DNA of 64,000 nt from NCBI RefSeq assembly GCF_003441595.1, contig NZ_CP031848.1, positions 620,001-684,000 of the forward strand, written 5' to 3'. This DNA is from Marinobacter sp. Arc7-DN-1. GTDB taxonomy: Bacteria; Pseudomonadota; Gammaproteobacteria; Pseudomonadales; Oleiphilaceae. Below the pieces are notes generated by a model. The model searched no databases. It saw only the letters and a program-made list of their open reading frames with translations, and had not been told where the DNA came from. How positions within the stretch are numbered: the stretch's first letter is position 1; each line of letters begins with the position of its first letter. Position numbers and translations under genes: made by a program. Of this stretch, positions 46,561 to 54,916 are shown one piece after another.

Positions 46561-47606
46561 GCCTGATCAACTCCCTTTGATTCCATTGAATATGGTGACT
46601 TGCCCAGTATCATCTCAAATGCTGGCCCGACCCAGATCAGCAATTGGCGCAATACGGGCAGGCGTGCAACTAACATATAGGTCTTAATCAGAAGTCTGTC
46701 GATTGCCGGATAATGCCCTTCCTCATCCAGAGCCACCATCCTTGGAGATAGCATTTGGGCGTGCAATCCACTTTGTCTAGCATAGCGGATGATGCGCCCT
46801 GGTGAAATCAAATTGATAAAGCGCAGTGAGTCGACGCCTCGCAGACGCTTTACCAGTCGGCTACGCAGTTTTCCGGGAAAGTAACCGACGGCCCAGAGCC
46901 TGGTGCTCGGATGGGGGCCAAGGCAGAATTTATTGCTGCCGGCAAGCCATAACTTGCCGCCTGTCTTGAGAAGCCGTCCCAGTGCCACCAGTGTGTTGTC
47001 CACCGAGTACACATTTTCCAACAGATCGGTTGCGGTGATTTTTGAAAAATACCCGTCGGGAAACGGGGGCGCCTCAATGTCCGCACACACCAAAGTCGCG
47101 GTTATCCCCTGCTCCTTCAATCGCTGCTGGCAGATGACAAGCCAGCGTAACGCGATATCCACCCCGTAGATGTGGGAGCAATGCTCCGCAGCCGCAATAA
47201 GAGCGCCTCCGGTACCACACCCTGCATCCAGGAAAACATCGCCAGAGGACACGCCCAAGCGAGCCAGACTTTGTTGCGCCTGCCTGGGGCCATTGAGGTG
47301 ATAGGCTTTATAGCGGGTTGCCAGGGCTGGAGGAACATCGTCGGTGATCTCATAGTAATAATCCAGCATGGCGGAAAAATTCTGCTCAGCTTCCGTCACC
47401 AGGCGTTTCGCTTTTGCCCGCTCCTGCTGCAGGCTGAGGTAAGGATCAGACCTGATGCGAAAATCCGCGATGCCGAAAATAACCGGGTACTCCCTGTTAC
47501 AGCGTGAGCATTGATAGTGATCCGTTTGCGCTGACAGCTTTGTTCGGCATTGCGGGCAGACAAAAAAATTTTCACCTCCAGTATTTAAGCGCACGCTCAG
47601 CTCCAA
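46557..47606 (-). CDS. Zinc-ribbon SAM-dependent methyltransferase, second copy
   Basis: 349 residues. Zinc ribbon with C17, C20, C33 and C36 (VCPQCR...YQCSRCNREYPVIFGIADF), then FLDAGCGTGGALIAAAEH, GVDIALRWLVICQQ and ATDLLENVYSV of a class I methyltransferase. It parallels the protein at 38576. It lies between two Gfo/Idh oxidoreductase genes with short overlaps on both sides, so methylation and sugar oxidation are probably steps of one route. Confidence 0.84.
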   Translation of the reverse strand: MELSVRLNTGGENFFVCPQCRTKLSAQTDHYQCSRCNREYPVIFGIADFRIRSDPYLSLQQERAKAKRLVTEAEQNFSAMLDYYYEITDDVPPALATRYKAYHLNGPRQAQQSLARLGVSSGDVFLDAGCGTGGALIAAAEHCSHIYGVDIALRWLVICQQRLKEQGITATLVCADIEAPPFPDGYFSKITATDLLENVYSVDNTLVALGRLLKTGGKLWLAGSNKFCLGPHPSTRLWAVGYFPGKLRSRLVKRLRGVDSLRFINLISPGRIIRYARQSGLHAQMLSPRMVALDEEGHYPAIDRLLIKTYMLVARLPVLRQLLIWVGPAFEMILGKSPYSMESKGVDQA

Positions 47607-48676
47607 TGCTCGGCAAAGGGGACAGGCTTGCCCTGATCGTTGGAGGTGTAGGCCGCCAGCATCAGTGCCAGTGTCTTGATGTTATCCTGCGCGCTACAGG
47701 CGGGGACCCCGCCATTGTCTATCGCGTCAATAAAGTTTTTCAGGAGCTTGCTGGTGGCATTGGCAAAAATATCGAGCGGATCACTGGCAATCTTTTTGGC
47801 TTTCTCGGAATGGTACTGAAGAGCCCTGCCGCCCAATGAAACATCAAAGCCCACAAAGGGTTTTCGGTCACCGCCACGAATGCCGGCGGTAAACTGCACA
47901 TTGCCGCCAAACTCCGTTTCGATGGACGCCTTGCTGCCGTCGAGCCGCAAGTCAAGATAGCGATGCCTGCCTCGGGTAAGCCGGTCCAGCGTGATCTGCG
48001 CACTGCGGCCACCGGTAAAGTCGAGTTGGATCAGATTCAGATAATCCGGTCCGGTCGGGTTGGAGGGTTTTGGCATTCTGGCGCTGATCCGCAATGGCTC
48101 CTCACCAAAAAAATAACGACACAGATCCAGTACATGGATGCCAAATTCCTTACAGGTACGCTGGGGATCGTTTCCGCGCCAGCCAGCCTCCGTTTTTTCG
48201 TTTACGTAAAAGCTTTGTTGAGCGTTAATAAAAAGCAGATCGCCAAAGCCGGGGCTGCCGATTTTATCCTTTGCCGCCTCATATATATTCATGAAACGGA
48301 ATTCATTATTAACAACGATCCAGCGTTGCTGTTTTTCAGACAGGGCGATCAACTGATGCGCTTCATCCAATGTCGTGGTAAAAGGTTTTTCGCAAAAGAT
48401 ATGACAGCCGTACTTTAACCCTTGCTCTGCCAGCCCGTAATGAAACTGGGTCGGGCTGGCAATGGCCAGAATATCCGGTTTTGTTTGCTCCAGTAGCGTG
48501 TTGACGTCTTCGTATACCGGAAACGGAAATGCACCCTTGCCTGCCGCAGGCGTTATTGCCGGATCATGGCCACCAACAAGCTCCAGGTTGGCAAGTTTGC
48601 TATACGCGGGCAAGTGAATAGTTTTTGCAGCCGCCCCTAACCCCACCAGGGCGATTTTTTTTCGGTTTGAAGTCAT
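47597..48676 (-). CDS. Gfo/Idh/MocA oxidoreductase 2
   Basis: 359 residues: KIALVGLGAAAKTIHLPAY Rossmann start, IFCEKPFTTT motif and GWRGNDPQRTCKEFGIHVLDLCRYF active-site segment. It is first in a minus-strand operon of four (oxidoreductase, methyltransferase, oxidoreductase, UXS) and overlaps the methyltransferase by 10 bases. Substrate unknown; a nucleotide sugar is likely. Confidence 0.88.
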   Translation of the reverse strand: MTSNRKKIALVGLGAAAKTIHLPAYSKLANLELVGGHDPAITPAAGKGAFPFPVYEDVNTLLEQTKPDILAIASPTQFHYGLAEQGLKYGCHIFCEKPFTTTLDEAHQLIALSEKQQRWIVVNNEFRFMNIYEAAKDKIGSPGFGDLLFINAQQSFYVNEKTEAGWRGNDPQRTCKEFGIHVLDLCRYFFGEEPLRISARMPKPSNPTGPDYLNLIQLDFTGGRSAQITLDRLTRGRHRYLDLRLDGSKASIETEFGGNVQFTAGIRGGDRKPFVGFDVSLGGRALQYHSEKAKKIASDPLDIFANATSKLLKNFIDAIDNGGVPACSAQDNIKTLALMLAAYTSNDQGKPVPFAEHWS

Positions 48677-48829
48677 GATTGCTACTCACGGGAATTAACG
48701 ACATTAAACCACCACAGTCTGCCACAAAACTGTACGACATGTTTTTTGGCCGCTACATTGAAAGGGTTTGGGGTTTTCCCTGTGAGGAGCTGTCATCAGG
48801 CTGGGTGGCGCTATAGTGAGCAACTAAGT

Positions 48830-49834
48830 ATGCATGAAAGAGAGCAACTAACGGTCGCGATTGTGGGCGCTGGACTCATGGGCAATTGGCATGCACATGC
48901 GGCCAGGAAAAACGGCGCAACGATAACGGCCATTATTGATCCGGACCTGGATGCGGCGAAGGTGCTTGTTGCCCGATATGGCGGCCGTGCCTTCGCGGAT
49001 TTTGACCAAGCACTTGAACAAGCCCGTTTCGATATAGTGCATCTCTGTACACCGCTTGATACCCATGTGTTACTCGCAAAAAAGGCGCTGACGGCCAGTA
49101 AACACCTGATCATAGAGAAGCCCGTAGCACCTGCACGCAATGAGGTTTCTGAATTACTCGATTTGGCAGCAGGCCAGGACCTTTTGTTATGTCCGGTTCA
49201 TCAGTTTGCTTTTCAGCGCGGTGTCGCATCAGTAAAGAATGAATTGGCACGCCGAACCGGTGGCCCTTTGGCAGTGACTTTTGATTTTGCTTCAGCTGGA
49301 GGCGTGGGGCGCCAGGCGCATGAATTGAACCGGATATTGATCGAGATTCTACCTCATCCCTTGTCGATTATGTCAGAGATCTGGCCTGAGACTCCGCTGG
49401 AGAAGGAATCCTGGTGTGTAGATAACCCAAGGCCCGGAGAATTATTTGCGTATTGTCACCACCAGGCGTTTCCCGTATCCATCAAACTAAGTCTGAACGC
49501 CCGGCCCACACAGTGTAAAATGACAATTTATCACGAGCAGGGAGCCATCCATGCCAATCTGTTTCATGGTTTCGCGGCTTTTGAGTCGCCTGCCGTTTCA
49601 CGGTTCCGTAAAATCATTTCGCCATTTTCCCTTTCCTTGAAGACACTTTTGGCAGCGACCGACAATTTGTTAAGGCGCTCCGTCAACCGTGAACCAGCCT
49701 ACCCTGGCTTGAGGTCACTCATCGCACAGTGTTATCAATCGATAAAAAGGTCAACGGACGGGCCGATCACTCGCGACAGCATTATTGCCGTCGCTACAAT
49801 AACCGAATTGGTCGAGCGTAAACTCTCCCGTTAA
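48830..49834 (+). CDS. Gfo/Idh/MocA oxidoreductase 3
   Basis: 334 residues from ATG 48830 (MHEREQLTVAIVGAGLMGNWHAHAARK); a start at 48746 would add 28 residues unlike the family. IIEKPVAPAR gives the EKP motif. The second half is shorter and more divergent than in the other two, with ILIEILPHPLSIMSEI where the active-site histidine should lie. It is divergent from oxidoreductase 2 and opens a + operon. TATAGT at 48812-48817 could be its -10. Confidence 0.82.
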   Translation: MHEREQLTVAIVGAGLMGNWHAHAARKNGATITAIIDPDLDAAKVLVARYGGRAFADFDQALEQARFDIVHLCTPLDTHVLLAKKALTASKHLIIEKPVAPARNEVSELLDLAAGQDLLLCPVHQFAFQRGVASVKNELARRTGGPLAVTFDFASAGGVGRQAHELNRILIEILPHPLSIMSEIWPETPLEKESWCVDNPRPGELFAYCHHQAFPVSIKLSLNARPTQCKMTIYHEQGAIHANLFHGFAAFESPAVSRFRKIISPFSLSLKTLLAATDNLLRRSVNREPAYPGLRSLIAQCYQSIKRSTDGPITRDSIIAVATITELVERKLSR

Positions 49835-49864
49835 ATCATTACCCGAAGCTGGTCATTAAATGAT

Positions 49865-50773
49865 ATGAGTCCATCTACTAGCGCTCACTTACGTTTCTCT
49901 ATCGTCGTTATTGAACTTGTCGGCGGCGAAGCGTTGGCGACCTGTCTTTCGGCATTGCAGAAATTTGATATTGAAATCGTTGTCGTATTGAAAGAAGCCT
50001 GCCCCCAATTACAAGCCCGGTTCGATCACGTGCGCTTTGAAATACGAAACGAACCCGTGCCGCTGCGGCGAAAAAGCGGTGTCGCTCTCGCCAGTGGCGA
50101 TGTAGTGGCCCTTGTTGAAGACACGACACTTCCCAGTGACAGCTTGCTCAATGGCCTGGCGAGCGCATTTACAGATGATAATACCCTCGCAGCATCCGGC
50201 CCGGTGCTGATTGGGAACAATCTGTCAAGCCGTTATCAGGCGCTGGCATGCACGGAATACGGACGATATCACCCAAGCGTATTATTTGATCACCCTCATC
50301 AGCAATCCCAAAAAACAGTGGAAAGATTGCCAGGAAATTTCATCTGTTATCGTCGGGAGGTTTTGGTCTCGGTATTGAGCGAACACAGTGACGGCCTGGT
50401 CGAAGGAGTGATCAACCAGCGACTTTTGTCGGAAGGCGGCTCACTGGTCATGGAGCCCATGCTGGCCAACACCTATGGCGCTGAAGACCAGTGGAGCGGG
50501 CGCCTTGCCACCCGTTTCCATCATGGATGGATCTATGCCGGTGGAAAGGCGGAACAGAAGAATGTGTTTGCGTGTGCAGTGCAGTTTTTAAAATCACTGT
50601 TATTGCCCACGGTGTTGTCTTTCCGGGCAATTCGCTGTATGCCTGGGATGAATGAAATCAGGCACCCACTGAAAGTCAGCCTGTGGATCTGTCTGCTGGA
50701 AACCTTCTGGTCGGCTGGCGAAGCGGTTGGTTCGGTGTCTGGCGCACCAAAAAACATGGAGCATTGGCGTTGA
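49865..50773 (+). CDS. Degenerate GT2-like protein, family member 3
   Basis: 302 residues. The segment aligned with the GT2 metal site reads VVALVEDTTLPSDSLLNGLASAF, without DxD. It retains NFICYRREVL, the RFHHGWIYAGGKA motif and a hydrophobic C-terminus LETFWSAGEAVGSVSGAP. It is related to members 1, 2 and 4. Its stop overlaps the next start as TGATG. Confidence 0.7.
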   Translation: MSPSTSAHLRFSIVVIELVGGEALATCLSALQKFDIEIVVVLKEACPQLQARFDHVRFEIRNEPVPLRRKSGVALASGDVVALVEDTTLPSDSLLNGLASAFTDDNTLAASGPVLIGNNLSSRYQALACTEYGRYHPSVLFDHPHQQSQKTVERLPGNFICYRREVLVSVLSEHSDGLVEGVINQRLLSEGGSLVMEPMLANTYGAEDQWSGRLATRFHHGWIYAGGKAEQKNVFACAVQFLKSLLLPTVLSFRAIRCMPGMNEIRHPLKVSLWICLLETFWSAGEAVGSVSGAPKNMEHWR

Positions 50774-51951
50774 TGAGAATTGGGATAGATGCAACCTGCT
50801 GGTGGAATCAACGCGGCTTCGGGCGAATGGCGCGTGAATTGTTGTCGGCTATGTTTGCGCTTGATTCCGAACATAGGTTCTATCTATTCATTGACCAGGC
50901 GCCGACCGAATCAATGAACTTACCCAATATAGAAATCGTGCAGGTATTTCCTGATCGACCCGTGACAGATGCCGCAGTTGCCAACTCCAGCCGTTCTATT
51001 GGAGATATGGTGCGGCTGTACAAAGCGGTCTCGGATTCCCCGATTGATCTGATGTTTTTCCCGGCGGTCTACTCATGGTTCCCTGTCCCGCTGAAACTAC
51101 CCACGGTGGTAACGCTGCACGATGCCATTGCCGAGCACTTTCCGGAAATGATTTTTCCTGACTGGAAAGGCCGACTTTTCTGGACGCTAAAGGTAAAGCT
51201 GGCCCTGTGGCAATGCCAGCGGGTGATGACCGTTTCGCATGCCGCAAAGGCAGAGATCGAACAGTATCTGGGGGTGGGAGGCGAGTCGATTGATGTCATC
51301 AGCGAAGCGCCGAATAAACTGTTTCGCCCAACAGACAATTCGGCAGCGTGTCAAAACCTGCGTCGCCGGACTGGTCTTCCCCTGGACGGCAAGCTGATTG
51401 TGTATGTCGGCGGGCTGGCACCACACAAAAATTTGCAAGGCTTCCTGGAGGGCTTTGCGCTGGCAAGAGAAAGCCGGCAACTTGAGAATGTGCACGTTGT
51501 TCTGGTGGGTGACTACGACGGCGCCGGTTTTCATTCGAACTACGACGAATTGCAACAACTGGCGAATGACAGCCGCTTAAAAGGCCTGGTTCATTTTACC
51601 GGCTTTATCTCCGACGAGGATCTGGTTATTTTATATAACGATGCCATGGCCGTGGCAATGCCCTCTTTTTCCGAAGGATTTGGTTTGCCCGCTGTCGAAG
51701 CGATGGCCTGCGGAACGCCGGTCCTTTCCAGCGACAAGGGGGCGCTGCCTGAAGTGGTCGGTGATGCGGGGATATTTTTTGACCCCTACGACGTCACATC
51801 AATCAGTCGCGCGATAAAGGACATGTCAACTGAACACGAGCTGAGACAAAAACTGTCAAACATTGCCATTGCAAGAGCCGGGACGTTTACCTGGGAACGG
51901 GCAGCGAAGCTTGCCTTGGGGCATCTGGAAGGGGCAGCTCTCCGTGGTTAA
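50773..51951 (+). CDS. GT4 family glycosyltransferase
   Basis: 392 residues from ATG 50773 in a TGATG junction (MRIGIDATCWWNQRGFGRMARELL). GT-B marks are LIVYVGGLAPHKNLQGFLEGF and AMPSFSEGFGLPAVEAMACGTPVLSS. It belongs to the mannosyl/galactosyl-type GT4 group, with no way to name the sugar. It is translationally coupled to GT2-like proteins on both sides. Confidence 0.92.
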   Translation: MRIGIDATCWWNQRGFGRMARELLSAMFALDSEHRFYLFIDQAPTESMNLPNIEIVQVFPDRPVTDAAVANSSRSIGDMVRLYKAVSDSPIDLMFFPAVYSWFPVPLKLPTVVTLHDAIAEHFPEMIFPDWKGRLFWTLKVKLALWQCQRVMTVSHAAKAEIEQYLGVGGESIDVISEAPNKLFRPTDNSAACQNLRRRTGLPLDGKLIVYVGGLAPHKNLQGFLEGFALARESRQLENVHVVLVGDYDGAGFHSNYDELQQLANDSRLKGLVHFTGFISDEDLVILYNDAMAVAMPSFSEGFGLPAVEAMACGTPVLSSDKGALPEVVGDAGIFFDPYDVTSISRAIKDMSTEHELRQKLSNIAIARAGTFTWERAAKLALGHLEGAALRG

Positions 51952-52855
51952 GGATACGGACCATAAGCTATCGGAAAAAAGGTATGATTTGACAGTCATC
52001 GTCGCCGAAGAAATGGCCTCGGCCAACCTTCCGGATATTATTATCCACTTACAACCAGAGAAATACCCCTGCGTTGAATTTCTGATCTGTAGTGGAAATG
52101 ACGACACTTTGCTTAACGACATGCCGGACAGTCAAAATGTCCGTATCATTCGCGCCCAATCCGATAGCAGGATCCCAATGTTATGGCGCGACGGCATTCG
52201 TGCGGCCCAGGCAGACAAAGTCGCACTGACCACCGCACATTGTGTTCCTTCGCAAACCTGGATCAAACAGTTGCTTGCTTACCCATTGGAAGGGGATCAG
52301 GTCGCCGTTGGTGGCGCAATTGAGAATGTCGAAAACGATACCACGATCGGACGGGTGATTTACCTGTTGCGGTATGTACGCTACACGAGATCAAGACCAG
52401 GCGGTCGCGCAGACGATCTGGCAGCCGACAATGCACTTTACCGCAAAGCCGATATACTGGCCCATGAAGACTTGTTGGAAATCGGTTTTTGGGAGCCATC
52501 ATTTCATGAGCGCTTTTTGGCCGAGGGCAAGCACATGACATTTGATAACGACCTGGTTGTTGTCCATAGGAATTGCTACAGCACAAGGCAATTTATACAC
52601 CAGCGTTTTAGCCACGGCATTGAATTTGGCATGGCGAGGGCGAAAGTCATGAACGCTCCCAAGCGGTTGATGATGATTGCCCTCTCTCCTTTGATCCCGG
52701 TGGTGTTTACCCGGAAAATAATGGCCACCGCCCGCCGTGATAAACAGTTTAACCTGGGTTTGAATCGCGACATGTTCTGGCTGCTGGTGTTTGTATTGGC
52801 CTGGTCAATTGGTGAAACCGTCGGCTATGCTAAGAAACAGGAGACTCAATCGTAA
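51944..52855 (+). CDS. Degenerate GT2-like protein, family member 4
   Basis: 303 residues from GTG 51944 (VVKDTDHKLSEKRYDL), overlapping the GT4 gene by 8 bases and preceded by GGAAGGGGC. The metal-site region reads VALTTAHCVPSQTWIKQLL, close to member 2 and again without DxD. It keeps DNALYRKADIL, RFSHGIEFGMARA and a C-terminal hydrophobic LAWSIGETVGYAK. A catalytic role is unproven. Confidence 0.72.
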   Translation: MVKDTDHKLSEKRYDLTVIVAEEMASANLPDIIIHLQPEKYPCVEFLICSGNDDTLLNDMPDSQNVRIIRAQSDSRIPMLWRDGIRAAQADKVALTTAHCVPSQTWIKQLLAYPLEGDQVAVGGAIENVENDTTIGRVIYLLRYVRYTRSRPGGRADDLAADNALYRKADILAHEDLLEIGFWEPSFHERFLAEGKHMTFDNDLVVVHRNCYSTRQFIHQRFSHGIEFGMARAKVMNAPKRLMMIALSPLIPVVFTRKIMATARRDKQFNLGLNRDMFWLLVFVLAWSIGETVGYAKKQETQS

Positions 52856-52928
52856 ATAGTCTCCGTGGCGGTTCTTTGAAAGAGAAAAAAGCGGGCGGAT
52901 GGGAATTTTTATTTAAGGGGTCTGAAGC

Positions 52929-53951
52929 ATGGATGGTCAGGGAAAATCATCGGATGGAAAAAAGCCACTGTCAATCAGTGTCATTATGCCGGTCTACAAT
53001 GGCATCGAGTTTATCCGGCAAAGTTTGCCGCCACTGGTGGCCATGAAAGAGCGCGGCGAAGTGCTTGAGGTGATTGTCGTGGATGATACGTCGACGGATG
53101 ATACACCTCATGTTGCCCGCAGCCTGGGGGCACAGGTAATGCCCTCCGGCGGTCGCCTTGGACCCGGCGCTGCCCGCAATATCGCCGCGAGAGAGGCGAA
53201 AGGCGATATCCTGTGGTTTATTGATGCCGATGTCGTTGTTCATGAAGATGCCGCCAGGGTGATGCTTGCGGGTTTCGACGAAGCAGGTGTGGTAGGTGTT
53301 TTCGGTTCATATGACGATAAGCCGCCGGCACAGAATTTTCTTTCTCAATACAAGAATCTGGTTCACCACTACTATCACCAGCGCGCAAGAAAAGAGGCGT
53401 CTACGTTCTGGTCAGGGTGCGGCGCGATTCGAAAAGAGGCCTTCCTCAAACAGGAGGGCTTTGACGTTGAAATGTTCAACCGACCTTCGATTGAAGATAT
53501 TGAGCTGGGTTACCGGCTGATCGAAGCAGGAGGAAAGCTTTCTCTACTGACCAACCTTCAGTGCACACACCTCAAAAAATGGCACTTCATCAACCTTATT
53601 CATACCGAGGTGTTTTGCCGGGCAATTCCATGGGCCAGATTAATGCTAAGCCGCGGAGGTTTGGATAACGATTTAAATGTAGGTGTTAATGAGCGGATTA
53701 AAGCGGTTTTGGCCGGCTTGCTCGTTCTAACTGTCCTCTTTGCGCTTGGGGGCTTGCTATCCTGGCTCTACCCTGTGTTGGTGGTGATGGTTGTCGTGTA
53801 TGCCAACTGGGATATCTTGCAATTGTTTTATCAGCGCAAGGGACTTTGGTTTGCATTGAAAGGTTTGTTATTTCACCAGATTTATTATCTCTATAGTGCA
53901 TCCGCATTTGTTTGGGCACTGACCGAAACCAAACTGGGAATACTGAAATAA
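52929..53951 (+). CDS. GT2 family glycosyltransferase with membrane segments
   Basis: 340 residues, a regular GT2 with ISVIMPVYNGIEFI, VDDTSTDDT and the intact DAD metal motif in ILWFIDADVVVHEDA; GCGAIRKEAF and SIEDIELGYRL follow. Two hydrophobic segments near 255-300 suggest membrane binding. Ribosome site AAGGGG lies about nine bases before the ATG. It contrasts with the four degenerate relatives in the same operon. Confidence 0.9.
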   Translation: MDGQGKSSDGKKPLSISVIMPVYNGIEFIRQSLPPLVAMKERGEVLEVIVVDDTSTDDTPHVARSLGAQVMPSGGRLGPGAARNIAAREAKGDILWFIDADVVVHEDAARVMLAGFDEAGVVGVFGSYDDKPPAQNFLSQYKNLVHHYYHQRARKEASTFWSGCGAIRKEAFLKQEGFDVEMFNRPSIEDIELGYRLIEAGGKLSLLTNLQCTHLKKWHFINLIHTEVFCRAIPWARLMLSRGGLDNDLNVGVNERIKAVLAGLLVLTVLFALGGLLSWLYPVLVVMVVVYANWDILQLFYQRKGLWFALKGLLFHQIYYLYSASAFVWALTETKLGILK

Positions 53952-53957
53952 ACCTGC

Positions 53958-54680
53958 ATGAAAGCCATCCTTACCTTTCACAGCATTGATGACCGGGGCT
54001 CGGTACTTAGCTTCCCGCCTGCAACGTTCGCCAGGATGATTGCAGAGATCATGGACGGTGACGTTACCATCTGCTCTCTGGATCAATTACTCAGCCCGAA
54101 TATCGATAATGCCCTCGCAATTACCTTTGATGATGGCATGCGTTCGGTCTATAACAATGCGCTACCGGTGTTAAAAGACGCGAATGTGCCCTCACACCTT
54201 TACCTGACAACAGGCTATGTGGGTGGCAAGAATAACTGGCCCACGCAGCCCGCCGGCGCACCAACCTTTGAAATGATGAACTGGCAAGAGATCGAAGCCT
54301 GTGTCGAGGCCGGCATGCAGATCGAAAACCATACCGTATCGCATCCTGACTTATGCCGGCTTACCCAGGAGCAAATTGAAGAAGAGTGTGAAACTGCCGA
54401 CCTGAGTATCGAAAAGCAATTTGGGCGCCGGCCCAGGCATTTTGCTTACCCCTACGGAAACTACGATGCACGGATTGCTGGGATTGTCGGTCAAAAATAT
54501 CAAACCTGTGTGACGACGGCGTTATTGCCGCTAGGGCGGAAGCTCAGAGCCGCCGAGCTACCCCGATTAGACAGCTACTACCTGCAAAACCGGCGGGACT
54601 ATCGTCACTTTTTTTCTCCCACAGCGAGCAGTTATTTGCGCTTACGTCACTGGCTGCGTGTTTTCCGGAGTAGGCTTTAG
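53958..54680 (+). CDS. NodB-type polysaccharide deacetylase
   Basis: 240 residues, minimal NodB domain: D58-D59 (AITFDDGMRS), H125 and H129 (ENHTVSHPD) and FAYPYGNYD. There is no signal peptide. It follows the GT2 by 6 bases and ends the + operon of the second polysaccharide locus. It probably removes acetyl groups from a precursor sugar or the chain. Confidence 0.9.
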   Translation: MKAILTFHSIDDRGSVLSFPPATFARMIAEIMDGDVTICSLDQLLSPNIDNALAITFDDGMRSVYNNALPVLKDANVPSHLYLTTGYVGGKNNWPTQPAGAPTFEMMNWQEIEACVEAGMQIENHTVSHPDLCRLTQEQIEEECETADLSIEKQFGRRPRHFAYPYGNYDARIAGIVGQKYQTCVTTALLPLGRKLRAAELPRLDSYYLQNRRDYRHFFSPTASSYLRLRHWLRVFRSRL

Positions 54681-54817
54681 TAAGATCCTGAGTGAATAGC
54701 CGCGAGCGCTCAGTAGTATCCCTATCTATCGTCAGCCCGTTAACACACTGCAATCTTCTAGGGCTAGGGATTCACCCCCAATCCACGTAATATTGTGTTA
54801 ATCCGATCCCAAAACGG

Positions 54818-54835
54818 TAACACTTGATGGTGTTA
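54818..54835. promoter_or_regulatory. Inverted repeat before the secreted-protein gene
   Basis: TAACAC-TTGATG-GTGTTA is a perfect 6-bp inverted repeat, and a further GTGTTA stands at 54795-54800. The three half-sites in the 236-base leader could bind a regulator. Nothing else was seen in 54681-54916. Confidence 0.35.
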
Positions 54836-54916
54836 AAGTAATTCCATGCGGTCCGTCGCAAAACGTTGCCCCGAGTCACCATACAGTGCCAGAAAATCTC
54901 TGATGAAGTGAGGTAG

